Positions 1-10,941 of a stretch of 64,000 bases of DNA are shown here, piece after piece (positions within the stretch are counted from its first letter, which is position 1; each line of letters opens with the position of its first letter). The notes beneath the pieces were generated by a model. The model worked only from the letters and a program-made list of their open reading frames with translations, was not told where the DNA came from and did no database searches. The position numbers and the translations under genes are program-made. The stretch comes from Paraburkholderia acidipaludis NBRC 101816 (GTDB taxonomy: Bacteria > Pseudomonadota > Gammaproteobacteria > Burkholderiales > Burkholderiaceae), in assembly GCF_000684975.1 (NCBI RefSeq), contig NZ_BAXZ01000005.1:310001-374000 (forward strand). The letters are read 5' to 3'.

Positions 1-1
1 G

Positions 2-289
2 AGCGGACTTGGCGCCATCGGCGGCGGCGCGCTGGGCGCCGTGGCGGGCAGCCGGATCGGCGGCGGCACTGGTTCGATCGTGACGGGCATCATCGGCGGC
101 ATTGCAGGCGCCGTGGCCGGCAACGCGATCGAGAACGGCGTCGCAATGCGCGACGGCCTCGAGATCACGGTGCAGCTCGACAACGGCGATCTGCGTGCCA
201 TTACGCAGACTGCCACGGGCGAAGTCTTCAACGCAGGCGACCGTGTGCGCCTGCTCTCGAGCGGCGGCGTGACCCGGGTCACCCACTAA
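2..289 (+). CDS. Glycine-zipper outer-membrane-type protein, 5' end missing
   Basis: The reading frame is already open at the window edge, so the N-terminus (probably a signal peptide with lipobox) lies outside. The visible 95 residues start with a glycine/alanine-rich segment in which glycine recurs every 3-4 residues, the pattern of glycine-zipper 2TM domains in SlyB/17-kDa-antigen lipoproteins. A soluble tail with alternating hydrophobic residues follows and ends at TAA 287-289. The role in the family is envelope integrity; the exact member cannot be told from this fragment. A strong terminator follows. Confidence 0.75.
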   Translation, partial: SGLGAIGGGALGAVAGSRIGGGTGSIVTGIIGGIAGAVAGNAIENGVAMRDGLEITVQLDNGDLRAITQTATGEVFNAGDRVRLLSSGGVTRVTH

Positions 290-343
290 ATAACCGGTTT
301 TCCCCTGTACCGCGGCGGCGCCTTGCGCCATAAGCGGAACCTC

Positions 344-378
344 AGGCGCATGTGCTCCCCTGTGCATGCGCCTTTTTT
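344..378 (+). terminator. Rho-independent terminator after the glycine-zipper gene
   Basis: Perfect 9-bp arms AGGCGCATG (344-352) and CATGCGCCT (365-373) are followed directly by a run of six T. It lies 55 bases after the stop codon. Confidence 0.85.
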
Positions 379-430
379 CATGTGTCGCGCCTGACCCGCG
401 AGCAAGCAGGACGGATGAAAAGAGGGGACG

Positions 431-466
431 AAAAAAATCCCGTCGCGGGCAAGCCCGCCGACGGGA
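431..466 (-). terminator. Rho-independent terminator of the histone H1-like gene
   Basis: A GC-rich stem (439-451 with 453-466, one bulge) is preceded on the plus strand by seven A, so it reads as stem plus T-run for minus-strand transcripts leaving the histone H1-like gene. Confidence 0.8.
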
Positions 467-548
467 TCACGTTCGGACCTCGAAATTCTCCTCGAGGTTA
501 GTCGAACTGCGAGGCACGCACGCCGCGCGCCTCGCCTGGTACTGCGTA

Positions 549-1106
549 TTACGGACGGCTGCCGGTCGGGAACGGCCATGCTGCGGCCGGGTTCAGCGCC
601 GTCTTCACCGTTGCTGCCGGCGCGGCCGGTTGTGCAGCAGCGGGGGCAGCAGGCGCGGCAGCGGCAGCCTTCTTCGCAGGCGCTTTCTTGGCTGCCTTCT
701 TGGCGGCAGCCTTCTTCGCAGGCGCCTTCTTGGCGGCAGCCTTCTTCGCCGGCGCGGCCTTCTTCGCAGCAGCCTTCTTCGCCGGTGCGGCCTTCTTCGC
801 GGCAACCTTCTTCACCGCGACTTTCTTCGCTGCGGCCTTCTTCGCCGGTGCTGCCTTCTTCGCTGCAACCTTCTTCGCAGCAACCTTCTTCACGGCGACT
901 TTCTTGGCTGCAACCTTCTTCGCTGCGGCCTTCTTCGCCGGTGCTGCCTTCTTCGCAGCAACCTTCTTCACGGCGACTTTCTTCGCTGCGACCTTCTTGA
1001 CTGCGACCTTCTTCGCAGCAGCCTTCTTGGCCGGTGCGGCCTTCTTCGCTGCAACCTTCTTCACTGCGGCCTTCTTGACCGCCGGTTTCTTCTTGGCAGT
1101 TGCCAT
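549..1106 (-). CDS. Histone H1-like nucleoid protein of lysine/alanine repeats
   Basis: 185 residues made almost wholly of Ala, Lys, Val and Pro, starting MATAKKKPAVKK. Blocks such as AAKKVAVKKVAAKK and AAPAKKAAAKK repeat in tandem through residues 5-150, and the end is Ala/Pro-rich. This is the composition of bacterial histone H1-like (Hc2/AlgP-like) DNA-binding proteins, which bind DNA through the lysines without a folded domain. The start is fixed by AAGGAG just upstream. The repeated codons keep several other frames open, and these are not genes. Length probably varies between strains because the DNA itself is repetitive. A terminator follows at 431-466. Confidence 0.9.
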   Translation of the reverse strand: MATAKKKPAVKKAAVKKVAAKKAAPAKKAAAKKVAVKKVAAKKVAVKKVAAKKAAPAKKAAAKKVAAKKVAVKKVAAKKVAAKKAAPAKKAAAKKVAVKKVAAKKAAPAKKAAAKKAAPAKKAAAKKAPAKKAAAKKAAKKAPAKKAAAAAPAAPAAAQPAAPAATVKTALNPAAAWPFPTGSRP

Positions 1107-1254
1107 TTTCTTCTCCTTCAGGTTCAGATGAGAGTCAGTTCAAACTACACCCTTCGTCAAAACCCGCTTCCCGCAAACGCTTCTCAGGGCGCACGCTACG
1201 AAGCGGGCTATTCATCGGCGTACGCTGATCCCGCGCGCTTACGCTAATGAATGC

Positions 1255-1375
1255 GGTAAGGCGCGCCGTGCCTTCGGGCACAGCGCGCCAGGTCAACCCG
1301 GCGTCGGATACCGACGCCGGCCAACGTTCGTTGAGGGCGCGGGGGCCACGATGCGTGGGGCCCGCGCCTTTTTCC
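1255..1375 (+). ncRNA. Candidate structured small RNA with terminator
   Basis: Four stems lie in a row in an intergenic gap: 1260-1289 (arms GGCGCGC/GCGCGCC with an inner TTCG loop), 1298-1320 (perfect 10-bp arms, 3-nt loop), 1322-1333 (CAACG/CGTTG) and 1336-1368 (15-bp arms, two mismatches) followed by five T. No convincing ORF, start site or ribosome-binding site goes with them. The ordered stems ending in a terminator fit a small RNA. The alternative is a terminator plus chance GC-rich stems. No clear promoter was found. The rest of the 1107-1554 gap shows nothing else. Confidence 0.4.
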
Positions 1376-1554
1376 GGGGGGAAGTTTGCCCATCCCTCTG
1401 AAGGGTTCGCAAAGTGCCGGTCATATCGATGAGCCGCCAAGGCTCCGGCCAGGCTTTGCATCAGGCGTTCCTGCTCCTAATCATCCAGCCGGCACTCGCG
1501 CGTCGCATGGCGCGGCCGGCAACCCCAAAAGACCTGATCCGCAGTGCGCCCGGC

Positions 1555-2778
1555 TCACTCCCAGGACAACGCACCGCCCGTCTGATATTCGATCACGCGC
1601 GTCTCGAAGAAGTTACGCTCCTTCTTCAAGTCGATCATCTCGCTCATCCACGGGAACGGGTTCTCTTCGTTCGGGAACAGCGGATCGAGTCCGATCTGCT
1701 GGCAACGGCGGTTGCAGATGAAGCGCAAATAGCTCTTGAACATCGCCGCGTTCAGACCCAGCACGCCGCGCGGCATGGTGTCTTCGGCATAACGGTATTC
1801 GAGGTCCACAGCCTTGCGGAACAGATCAGCGATCTCCGCACGGAATGTGGGGGTCCACAGGTGCGGGTTCTCGAGCTTGATCTGGTTGATGAGGTCGATG
1901 CCGAAGTTGCAGTGCATCGACTCGTCGCGCAAGATGTACTGGTATTGCTCCGCTGCGCCGGTCATCTTGTTCTGGCGGCCCAGCGCGAGGATTTGCGTGA
2001 AGCCCACATAGAAGAACAGGCCTTCCATGATGCAGGCGAACACGATCAGCGACCTGAGCAGCGTCTGGTCGGCTTCGGTCGTGCCGGTCTTGAAGGCGGG
2101 ATCGGTCAGCGTCTGGATGAACGGGATCAGGAACTCGTCCTTGTCGCGGATCGACTTGACCTCGTGGTACGCGTTGAAGATCTCGCTTTCGTCCAGACCC
2201 AGCGATTCGACGATGTACTGGTAGGCGTGCGTGTGGATCGCCTCCTCGAACGCCTGACGCAGCAGGAACTGGCGGCATTCGGGCGCCGTGATGTGGCGGT
2301 AGGTGCCCAGCACGATGTTGTTCGCGGCGAGGGAGTCGGCGGTCACGAAGAAGCCGAGGTTGCGCTTGACGATGCGGCGCTCGTCCTCGGTCAGACCGTT
2401 CGGATCCTTCCACAGGGCGATGTCGCGGGACATATTGATTTCCTGCGGCATCCAGTGGTTCGCGCAACCGGACAGGTATTTCTCCCAGGCCCACTTGTAC
2501 TTGAACGGGACCAGCTGATTGACGTCGGTCTGGCCGTTGATGATGCGCTTGTCGGCGACATTCACGCGCGCTTCGGACGACACCGGCGCAGCCGGCGGCG
2601 GGGGAACTGCGAAGTCGCTGGAGAAAATATTCTCCGCCGTGGAAACCTGAGGAGCAAAACGCTGACCGAACTGCACGTCGGCGTTCGAGACGGCGAATCC
2701 CGCGGGGTTGCGCATCGTGTTTTGCTGCGCACCGCTCGACGGAGTTACGGCCGTGATCTCGTCATCCCAGTTGAGCAT
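1555..2778 (-). CDS. nrdB: Ribonucleotide reductase class Ia, small subunit (R2)
   Basis: 407 residues. It holds the diiron centre and tyrosyl radical that start reduction of ribonucleotides in NrdA. The ferritin-like core is recognisable: metal-ligand segments around DIALWKD, EEAIHTHAYQYI and DESMHCNFGIDLI lie in the expected order, and the C-terminal tail that docks on R1 follows. The start ATG at 2778 gives MLNWDDEITA; an upstream in-frame Met at 2790 is possible. It lies downstream of nrdA on the same strand, but a 415-bp gap with a terminator-like stem separates them, so it may have its own promoter. Confidence 0.95.
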   Translation of the reverse strand: MLNWDDEITAVTPSSGAQQNTMRNPAGFAVSNADVQFGQRFAPQVSTAENIFSSDFAVPPPPAAPVSSEARVNVADKRIINGQTDVNQLVPFKYKWAWEKYLSGCANHWMPQEINMSRDIALWKDPNGLTEDERRIVKRNLGFFVTADSLAANNIVLGTYRHITAPECRQFLLRQAFEEAIHTHAYQYIVESLGLDESEIFNAYHEVKSIRDKDEFLIPFIQTLTDPAFKTGTTEADQTLLRSLIVFACIMEGLFFYVGFTQILALGRQNKMTGAAEQYQYILRDESMHCNFGIDLINQIKLENPHLWTPTFRAEIADLFRKAVDLEYRYAEDTMPRGVLGLNAAMFKSYLRFICNRRCQQIGLDPLFPNEENPFPWMSEMIDLKKERNFFETRVIEYQTGGALSWE

Positions 2779-3193
2779 AAATGTCACCATCAATTTAGAT
2801 CGGTTTGTACCATCTTTTCGTGAGCGATAAAAGGGTTCGCACACGAAAATTCCTTTTTTCGAATCGCGTTGCGACGTGCATACAACACTTTGCGATTGCA
2901 GCGAGTCGATCACGTCGTATGAGCGATGCGATGACGACGCATTCGAAGGTCGCTACTTGATTCGAGTGAGCCGCATTTGCGTTGCGTGCTGCGTGTCCCG
3001 AGTGCGTCGGCGAAGACGCCAGGGATTCCTGATGCCTTGTTCGCCAGCCTCTTTCATGAATCGCGGCATGGCTGCCGTGCGTGTCGGAGAGAATCCGTCG
3101 CGCGTGATGCGACAGGCGGGATTCGAAACAGGCGGCGCGCATCGCACGCGCCGCCCTGCACTACTGTTTACTACTGACTACTGCGGTTGCACG
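2779..3193. other. nrdA-nrdB intergenic region
   Basis: No supported gene. It holds the stem at 3131-3155 after nrdA and, in the nrdB leader, an 8-bp inverted repeat (TTTTCGTG 2815-2822, CACGAAAA 2842-2849). I found no NrdR-type box and no clear sigma-70 promoter, so how nrdB is driven is open. Confidence 0.5.
3131..3155 (-). terminator. Stem after nrdA
   Basis: Perfect 9-bp arms GGCGGCGCG (3131-3139) and CGCGCCGCC (3147-3155) lie 39 bases past the nrdA stop. No long T-run follows, so termination may be partial. Confidence 0.45.
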
Positions 3194-6208
<3,015 letters not shown>

Positions 6209-6553
6209 GTGCAAAGCTCCTGGTCCTGGAAGTGTGCGAAGCGTATTCGCGGATTAAAACGGACGCCGCGCCCCCGTGTGCGCGGACGATATAGCGGAGA
6301 AAAAAAGCCAGCCTGGCGAGGCTGCCGGATGCGGCAAGGCTGATGGGACAAACGTGACGCCGGTCTTCATCGTGGATGCCGCGATCATTGGCTGTACCTT
6401 CTTTCTCGATTACAGCCGGTGCGCCGGTTCTCTTGGCCGGATGCACCGCACAAAGTTCTTTCCTATGCCTGCAATACGCGCGGCGCCGTGCTCGTGAAGC
6501 GGGGCGCCGCGGTACGACACAACATATGGTGTAAATCTCTGTTTCAGGTACAA
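6209..6553 (-). other. Long 5' leader of nrdA
   Basis: About 340 bases lie between the predicted nrdA start of transcription and the nrdA start codon. No supported ORF is present. Short GC-rich inverted segments are present, but I could not fit them to a known riboswitch class. The first NrdR-like box (6517-6532) lies at its upstream end. Confidence 0.4.
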
Positions 6554-6563
6554 AGTATAGTGG
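6517..6563. promoter_or_regulatory. Pair of NrdR-like boxes
   Basis: Box 1 is ACACAACATATGGTGT (6517-6532), close to the NrdR consensus. Box 2 is GTACAAAGTATAGTGG (6548-6563), weaker but matching box 1 at 10 of 16 positions. Their starts are 31 bp apart, the three-turn spacing typical of NrdR pairs. Box 2 covers the -10 element of the nrdA promoter and box 1 covers the start region, so binding by the ATP-cone repressor NrdR would block transcription. Confidence 0.75.
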
Positions 6564-6581
6564 AACTTGCCGGGTGTTCAA
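6554..6581 (-). promoter_or_regulatory. Predicted sigma-70 promoter of nrdA
   Basis: On the minus strand TTGAAC (6581-6576) and TATACT (6559-6554) are separated by 16 bp. nrdA is the first gene downstream. Confidence 0.6.
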
Positions 6582-6744
6582 ACGCCTTTTTTTACTGGTT
6601 CCATCTTGACAAGGCGTGAGCCCCGACAGCGCGGGCGTTACCGCCGGAAGGACGTTCGAATGGTCTGCATCGAGCCCGGGAACACGCGCGGCGCGTGCTC
6701 AAATGGTGGGCAAAATGCGAGGTTCCCGACGCGTTCGCCGCGTG

Positions 6745-7365
6745 TCACGACGCCGCGTTTTGCTCGTCTCGCGCTGAAGGACGGTAGGGGAAATACGTAG
6801 CGTCGAGCTGCGTCTCGCGCTGCAGCCGCGCCCAGTCGAAATGCGGACCGGGATCGGTCTTGCGGCCCGGCGCAATGTCGGCGTGGCCCGCGAGCGCCTC
6901 GACTGGATAGTGCGCAGCAAGCGCCTTCACGAGCGCCGCGAGCGTCGTATATTGCGCGGATTCGAACGCGGTGGTGTCGCTGCCTTCGAGCTCGATGCCA
7001 ATCGAAAAATCGTTGCACCGCTCGCGGCCGAAGAAGTTGGAGACGCCCGCATGCCACGCGCGCGCGTCGCAGGAGACGAACTGCTCCAGCGTGCCGTCGC
7101 GATGGATCACGAAGTGCGCCGAGACGCGCACGCCGCGCAGATGTTGATCGAAGTACGGATGCGCGTCGCAATCGAGACGGTTGAGGAAGAGATCGGCGAT
7201 CTCGGGCCCGCCGAAGGTGTCCGGCGGCAGGCTGATGTTGTGCACCACGACAAGGATCGGCGCGGCGCCCGCGGGCCGCGCCTCGAAGTTCGGCGACGGC
7301 AGACGGCGCGCGCCGCTCACCCACCCCTGCGCATCCACCTCGAACGACGGCGACGCCGCGCTCAT
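6745..7365 (-). CDS. ampD: 1,6-anhydro-N-acetylmuramyl-L-alanine amidase
   Basis: 206 residues, cytosolic. AmpD removes the stem peptide from anhydro-muropeptides during peptidoglycan recycling, and its loss is known to derepress AmpC in bacteria that carry ampC. The amidase-2 zinc fold is visible: VVVHNISLPP (first ligand His), HFVIHRDGTLEQFVS, and LAGHADIAPGRKTDPGPHFDW (later His and Asp ligands). ATG 7365 overlaps the stop of the upstream gene (ATGA), so the two are probably translated together. Upstream in-frame codons run through the neighbouring gene and are excluded. Confidence 0.93.
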   Translation of the reverse strand: MSAASPSFEVDAQGWVSGARRLPSPNFEARPAGAAPILVVVHNISLPPDTFGGPEIADLFLNRLDCDAHPYFDQHLRGVRVSAHFVIHRDGTLEQFVSCDARAWHAGVSNFFGRERCNDFSIGIELEGSDTTAFESAQYTTLAALVKALAAHYPVEALAGHADIAPGRKTDPGPHFDWARLQRETQLDATYFPYRPSARDEQNAAS

Positions 7366-7679
7366 CGCGCCGCGCGGTCCTGGCCCGCGTAACGCGCGGC
7401 GTAGGCGCGCGCGTGCTCGTGGCTGCAGAACGACTGCGAGCCCATCGTCACCGAGTCGCTCTGCGGCGCATGCACGCCGCACTCGGCGCAGCGGACCATC
7501 AGCTCAGGCAACGTGCCGCCGCGGCCGCTCTCGTTCGCGGTGCCCGCGCCGTTCGGCGCACGCCACGTGCCCTGCCCGTCCCGCTGACCGGGACGCGACT
7601 GCGGCTGCGCACGGCGCAGCGCCTTGACGAGCCACTGACCGACGACGAAGAGCAGGATAAGGAAAAAAATCTGTCTCAT
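7362..7679 (-). CDS. Small PP0621-type membrane-anchored zinc protein
   Basis: 105 residues. One N-terminal membrane segment (about residues 3-20, RQIFFLILLFVVGQWLV) is followed by a low-complexity linker. The C-terminal part is Cys/His-rich: CAECG, then FCSHEHARAY, probably one zinc site. This matches small PP0621-family proteins found beside ampD; their function is unknown. The start ATG directly abuts a 13-bp tandem repeat instead of a normal Shine-Dalgarno region. It overlaps ampD by 4 bases. Confidence 0.75.
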   Translation of the reverse strand: MRQIFFLILLFVVGQWLVKALRRAQPQSRPGQRDGQGTWRAPNGAGTANESGRGGTLPELMVRCAECGVHAPQSDSVTMGSQSFCSHEHARAYAARYAGQDRAAR

Positions 7680-7731
7680 AGGTTCAAGGCGGAGGTTCAA
7701 GGCGGAGGTTCAACGCGAAGATTCAACGCGG
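7680..7731. repeat. Four tandem 13-bp repeats at a start codon
   Basis: Units AGGTTCAAGGCGG (7680-7692 and 7693-7705), AGGTTCAACGCGA (7706-7718) and AGATTCAACGCGG (7719-7731). The array fills most of the 66-bp gap between the CcsA-like gene and the small zinc-protein gene and ends at the base before the latter's ATG. Confidence 0.9.
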
Positions 7732-7745
7732 AAATCGACACGCGC

Positions 7746-8681
7746 TCAGACAACCGGGCGGTGCAGCAGCACCTCGAAGACGAACCGGCTGCCCACATAG
7801 GCCAGCAGCAACGCAACGAACGAAGCGATCACCCAGCGAAGCGCGGCGCGGCCGCGCCAGCCCGAAACCCTTCGCGCGGTGAGCAGCGCGCCGAACATGA
7901 GCCACGAGAGGATCGCGAAGACGGTCTTGTGATCGAGGGAGAGCGGCCGGTCGATCAACTGCTCGCTGAATACGATGCCGGAGGCGAGCGTGAGCGTGAG
8001 CAGCACGAAGCCCGCGCCGATCAGGCGGAACAGCAGCTTCTCCATGGTGAGGAGCGGCGGCAGCGTCTCGATCCAGTTCGAGAGCCAGCCGCCGCCGCGC
8101 GTGCCCGCATTGCGCTGGAAGCCGCCGCCGCGCAGCGCGTGCAGGCGGCGCTCGACGGCCAGCATCAGCACCGCGTGCAGCGCGGCGATCGCGAAGAGCC
8201 CGTAGGCGACGTTGGCGATGACGAAGTGCAGCTTGAACATCGGCGCTGCGGCATACGGCAGCACGCGCACGCCGCCGAACGCGAGCGGCAGGAGCGACGC
8301 CACGGCCGCAAGCGGCAGCAGCAACAGACGCAGCCCGTCGAGCTGGAAGAAAAAGCTCTCGATCCAGTAGATGCCCGCGCCGAGCCAGAACATTGCCGAC
8401 AGCGCAAACGCGAAGCCGAAGATCATCTCGTGGGCGGGAAAGATCGTCATGTGCAGCAGCACGCCGTGCGCGGCGAGCGCGATGAAGAGCAGCGTGCGCG
8501 AGAGCAGCCCGAAGCTGCGCGTGCGCGCCGGACCGCCGGCCGAGGCACCCGTAGCGGCCACCGGCACCGCGGGCAGGCTGCCGAGCAGCGGCTCCATGCC
8601 TGCGTGACGCAGCGCGCGCCAGTCGGCGGCGCACAGTCCGCCGTACAGGAGCACGGTGAGGGCATACAGTACAATATCCAT
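7746..8681 (-). CDS. CcsA-like / YpjD family inner-membrane protein
   Basis: 311 residues with about eight hydrophobic segments, in the cytochrome c assembly (CcsA/CcmC-like) superfamily. Family marks include FKLHFVIANVAYGLFAI and, near the end, LDHKTVFAILSWLMFGALL followed by GWRGRAA. CcsA proper handles haem for c-type cytochromes; the role of the short YpjD branch is unsettled. It is divergent from ffh with an 84-bp gap, an arrangement common in betaproteobacteria. Confidence 0.8.
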   Translation of the reverse strand: MDIVLYALTVLLYGGLCAADWRALRHAGMEPLLGSLPAVPVAATGASAGGPARTRSFGLLSRTLLFIALAAHGVLLHMTIFPAHEMIFGFAFALSAMFWLGAGIYWIESFFFQLDGLRLLLLPLAAVASLLPLAFGGVRVLPYAAAPMFKLHFVIANVAYGLFAIAALHAVLMLAVERRLHALRGGGFQRNAGTRGGGWLSNWIETLPPLLTMEKLLFRLIGAGFVLLTLTLASGIVFSEQLIDRPLSLDHKTVFAILSWLMFGALLTARRVSGWRGRAALRWVIASFVALLLAYVGSRFVFEVLLHRPVV

Positions 8682-8765
8682 GTTCGAAGTTTACTATAGG
8701 CCCCCTGGCGCGCGCCGGATTGCCCCCGCGCACGTATCGCCCGGCCGCACTGCTCACCGCTCCCC

Positions 8766-10133
8766 ATGCTCGACAATCTCACTCAACGGATGGCGCGCGT
8801 CGTCAAGACGCTGCGCGGCGAAGCCCGGCTGACCGAGGCCAACACGCAGGAAATGCTGCGCGAAGTACGCCTTGCCCTGCTCGAGGCGGACGTCGCGCTG
8901 CCCGTCGTGCGCGAGTTCATCGCCAAGGTCAAGGAAAAGGCGCTCGGCGAGGAAGTGATCGCCAGCCTCTCGCCGGGCCAGGCGCTCGTCGGCGTGGTGC
9001 AGCGCGAACTGACGGCCGTGATCGGCGGCGACTACGAAGGCAAGGCCGCCGAGCTCGATCTCGCCGTCACCCCGCCCGCCGTGATCCTGATGGCCGGTCT
9101 GCAGGGCGCGGGCAAGACCACCACGGTCGGCAAGCTCGCCAAATTACTGCGCGAGAAATACAAGAAGAAGGTGCTGACCGTTTCCTGCGACGTCTACCGT
9201 CCGGCCGCTATCGCGCAGCTGAAGACGGTGACCGAGCAGGTCGGCGCCGACTTCTTCCCGTCGCAGCCCGACCAGAAGCCCGTCGATATCGCCAATGCGG
9301 CGGTGGACTGGGCGAAGCGCCACTATCACGACGTGCTGCTCGTCGACACGGCCGGCCGTCTCGGTATCGACGAGGCGATGATGCAGGAAATCGCCGCCTT
9401 GCACGCGACGCTCAAGCCGGCCGAAACGCTCTTCGTCGTCGACGCGATGCTGGGCCAGGACGCCGTCAACACCGCCAAGGCGTTCAACGACGCTCTGCCG
9501 CTCACCGGCGTCGTGCTGACCAAGCTCGACGGCGACTCGCGCGGCGGCGCGGCGCTCTCCGTGCGCCACATCACGGGCAAGCCGATCAAGTTCGTCGGCG
9601 TGGCCGAAAAGCTCGACGGCCTCGAAGTCTTTTACCCGGACCGCATGGCGAACCGGATCCTCGGCATGGGCGACATTCTCGCGCTCGTCGAGGAAGCGCA
9701 GCGCGGCGTGGACGTGCAGGCCGCCCAGAAGCTCGCCGACAAGGTCAAGAAAGGCGGCGACTTCGACCTCAACGACTTCCGCGCGCAGCTCTCGCAGATG
9801 AAGAAAATGGGCGGCCTCTCGTCGCTCATGGACAAGCTGCCCGCGCAGTTCCAGCAGGCCGCCTCGGGCGCCGACATGGGCGTCGCCGAAAAGCAGATGC
9901 GCCGCATGGAGGGCATCATCAATTCGATGACCCCCGCCGAGCGCGCCAAGCCCGAACTCATCAAGGCCACGCGCAAGCGCCGCATCGCGGCCGGCGCGGG
10001 CGTGCAGGTGCAGGAAGTGAACCGCATGCTCAACCAGTACGAGCAGATGCGCACGATGATGAAGAAGCTCAAGGGCGGCAACCTGCAGAAGATGATGCGC
10101 GGCATGAAGGGCATGATGCCCGGCATGCGCTGA
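8766..10133 (+). CDS. ffh: Signal recognition particle GTPase Ffh
   Basis: 455 residues. It binds signal sequences on ribosomes with 4.5S RNA and delivers them to FtsY. Visible parts are the N domain (1-90), the G domain with GLQGAGKTT (about 108), DTAGRLG (about 196) and TKLDG (about 253), and a methionine-rich M domain from about 300 ending GMKGMMPGMR. Length is normal. Confidence 0.97.
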   Translation: MLDNLTQRMARVVKTLRGEARLTEANTQEMLREVRLALLEADVALPVVREFIAKVKEKALGEEVIASLSPGQALVGVVQRELTAVIGGDYEGKAAELDLAVTPPAVILMAGLQGAGKTTTVGKLAKLLREKYKKKVLTVSCDVYRPAAIAQLKTVTEQVGADFFPSQPDQKPVDIANAAVDWAKRHYHDVLLVDTAGRLGIDEAMMQEIAALHATLKPAETLFVVDAMLGQDAVNTAKAFNDALPLTGVVLTKLDGDSRGGAALSVRHITGKPIKFVGVAEKLDGLEVFYPDRMANRILGMGDILALVEEAQRGVDVQAAQKLADKVKKGGDFDLNDFRAQLSQMKKMGGLSSLMDKLPAQFQQAASGADMGVAEKQMRRMEGIINSMTPAERAKPELIKATRKRRIAAGAGVQVQEVNRMLNQYEQMRTMMKKLKGGNLQKMMRGMKGMMPGMR

Positions 10134-10139
10134 TTTGCC

Positions 10140-10180
10140 GGGCCCGGTCGCGGCACAGATGCCGGGCTGCGACCGGGCCC
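10140..10180 (+). terminator. Hairpin after ffh
   Basis: Perfect 12-bp GC arms GGGCCCGGTCGC (10140-10151) and GCGACCGGGCCC (10169-10180) begin 6 bases after the ffh stop. There is no T-run, so it may stabilise the 3' end or slow the polymerase rather than act as a full terminator. Confidence 0.5.
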
Positions 10181-10292
10181 CGGGTGCCTCCTGTAACGCG
10201 GCGCGCAAGCTGGAATGCGCGGGTTTATGCTGTAGCGCGCGCCGACGTTATTTTCCACACTTCACAGCTACAGCTACGGTCCCGCCAGAGTC

Positions 10293-10844
10293 ATGAATCG
10301 CGAAGAAGCCCTCCACATTTTCCGCCACTCCGAAGAAATCGTTTCGGAGGGCGAGGTCAATGCGTCGATCGGCCGGATGGCCGAAGCCATCCGTAGCGAA
10401 ATCAGCGAGGACTTCCCGCTCGTGCTGTCGGTGATGGGCGGCGCCGCCGTGTTCACCGGCATGCTGCTGCCGCACCTCGACTTCCCGCTCGAGTTCGACT
10501 ACATCCACCTCACCCGCTATCGCAACGCCATCAAGGGCAGCGCCGAGATGCAATGGCGCGTCGCGCCGCGCGAATCGGTGAAGGACCGGGTCGTGATCGT
10601 GCTCGACGACATCCTCGACGAGGGCGAGACCATGGCCGCGATCCGCGACCGCATCATCGCGATGGGCGCGAAGCGCTTCCTCTCGGCCGTGCTGTGCGAA
10701 AAGATCATTCCGAAGGCGAAGCCGCTGCACCCCGACTTCTGCGGGTTCTCGGTGCCGGATCGCTATGTGTTCGGCTGCGGCATGGATGCGAAGGGCTACT
10801 GGCGCAATCTGCCCACTATCCGCGCGCTGACCGAAGGCGCCTGA
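10293..10844 (+). CDS. hpt: Hypoxanthine-guanine phosphoribosyltransferase
   Basis: 183 residues. The type I phosphoribosyltransferase fold salvages hypoxanthine or guanine with PRPP. The PRPP-binding motif is VVIVLDDILDEGETM (about residues 97-111), preceded by FDYIHLTRYRN and followed by the C-terminal purine-side segment PDRYVFGCGMD. The base specificity is inferred from overall similarity. No strong Shine-Dalgarno is visible. Confidence 0.85.
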   Translation: MNREEALHIFRHSEEIVSEGEVNASIGRMAEAIRSEISEDFPLVLSVMGGAAVFTGMLLPHLDFPLEFDYIHLTRYRNAIKGSAEMQWRVAPRESVKDRVVIVLDDILDEGETMAAIRDRIIAMGAKRFLSAVLCEKIIPKAKPLHPDFCGFSVPDRYVFGCGMDAKGYWRNLPTIRALTEGA

Positions 10845-10889
10845 ATCGCGCCGCCCCGCGCTCGCGCGGGAACTGAAGCACCATGAAGA

Positions 10890-10911
10890 AAGCGGCCCGC
10901 GGGCCGCTTTT
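10890..10911. terminator. Bidirectional terminator between hpt and the MarC-like gene
   Basis: A perfect 20-bp palindrome, 10890-10909, starting AAGCGGCCC and ending GGGCCGCTT, with A and T flanks serves both convergent genes. Confidence 0.8.
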
Positions 10912-10941
10912 CTGTTTGTACGTGCCGTGGAGGCAACGAAC

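Noticed and set aside
366..1247. Several overlapping frames through the histone H1-like gene
   Set aside because: They arise from the repeated GCC/TTC-type codons of the opposite strand; only the minus frame with AAGGAG gives the known Lys/Ala protein.
6209..6553. Riboswitch in the nrdA leader
   Set aside because: I could not match the conserved core of any known class; only the length of the leader is reported.
7680..7731. CRISPR-like array
   Set aside because: The units are directly adjacent 13-mers with no spacers. No CRISPR array or cas gene was seen anywhere in the window.
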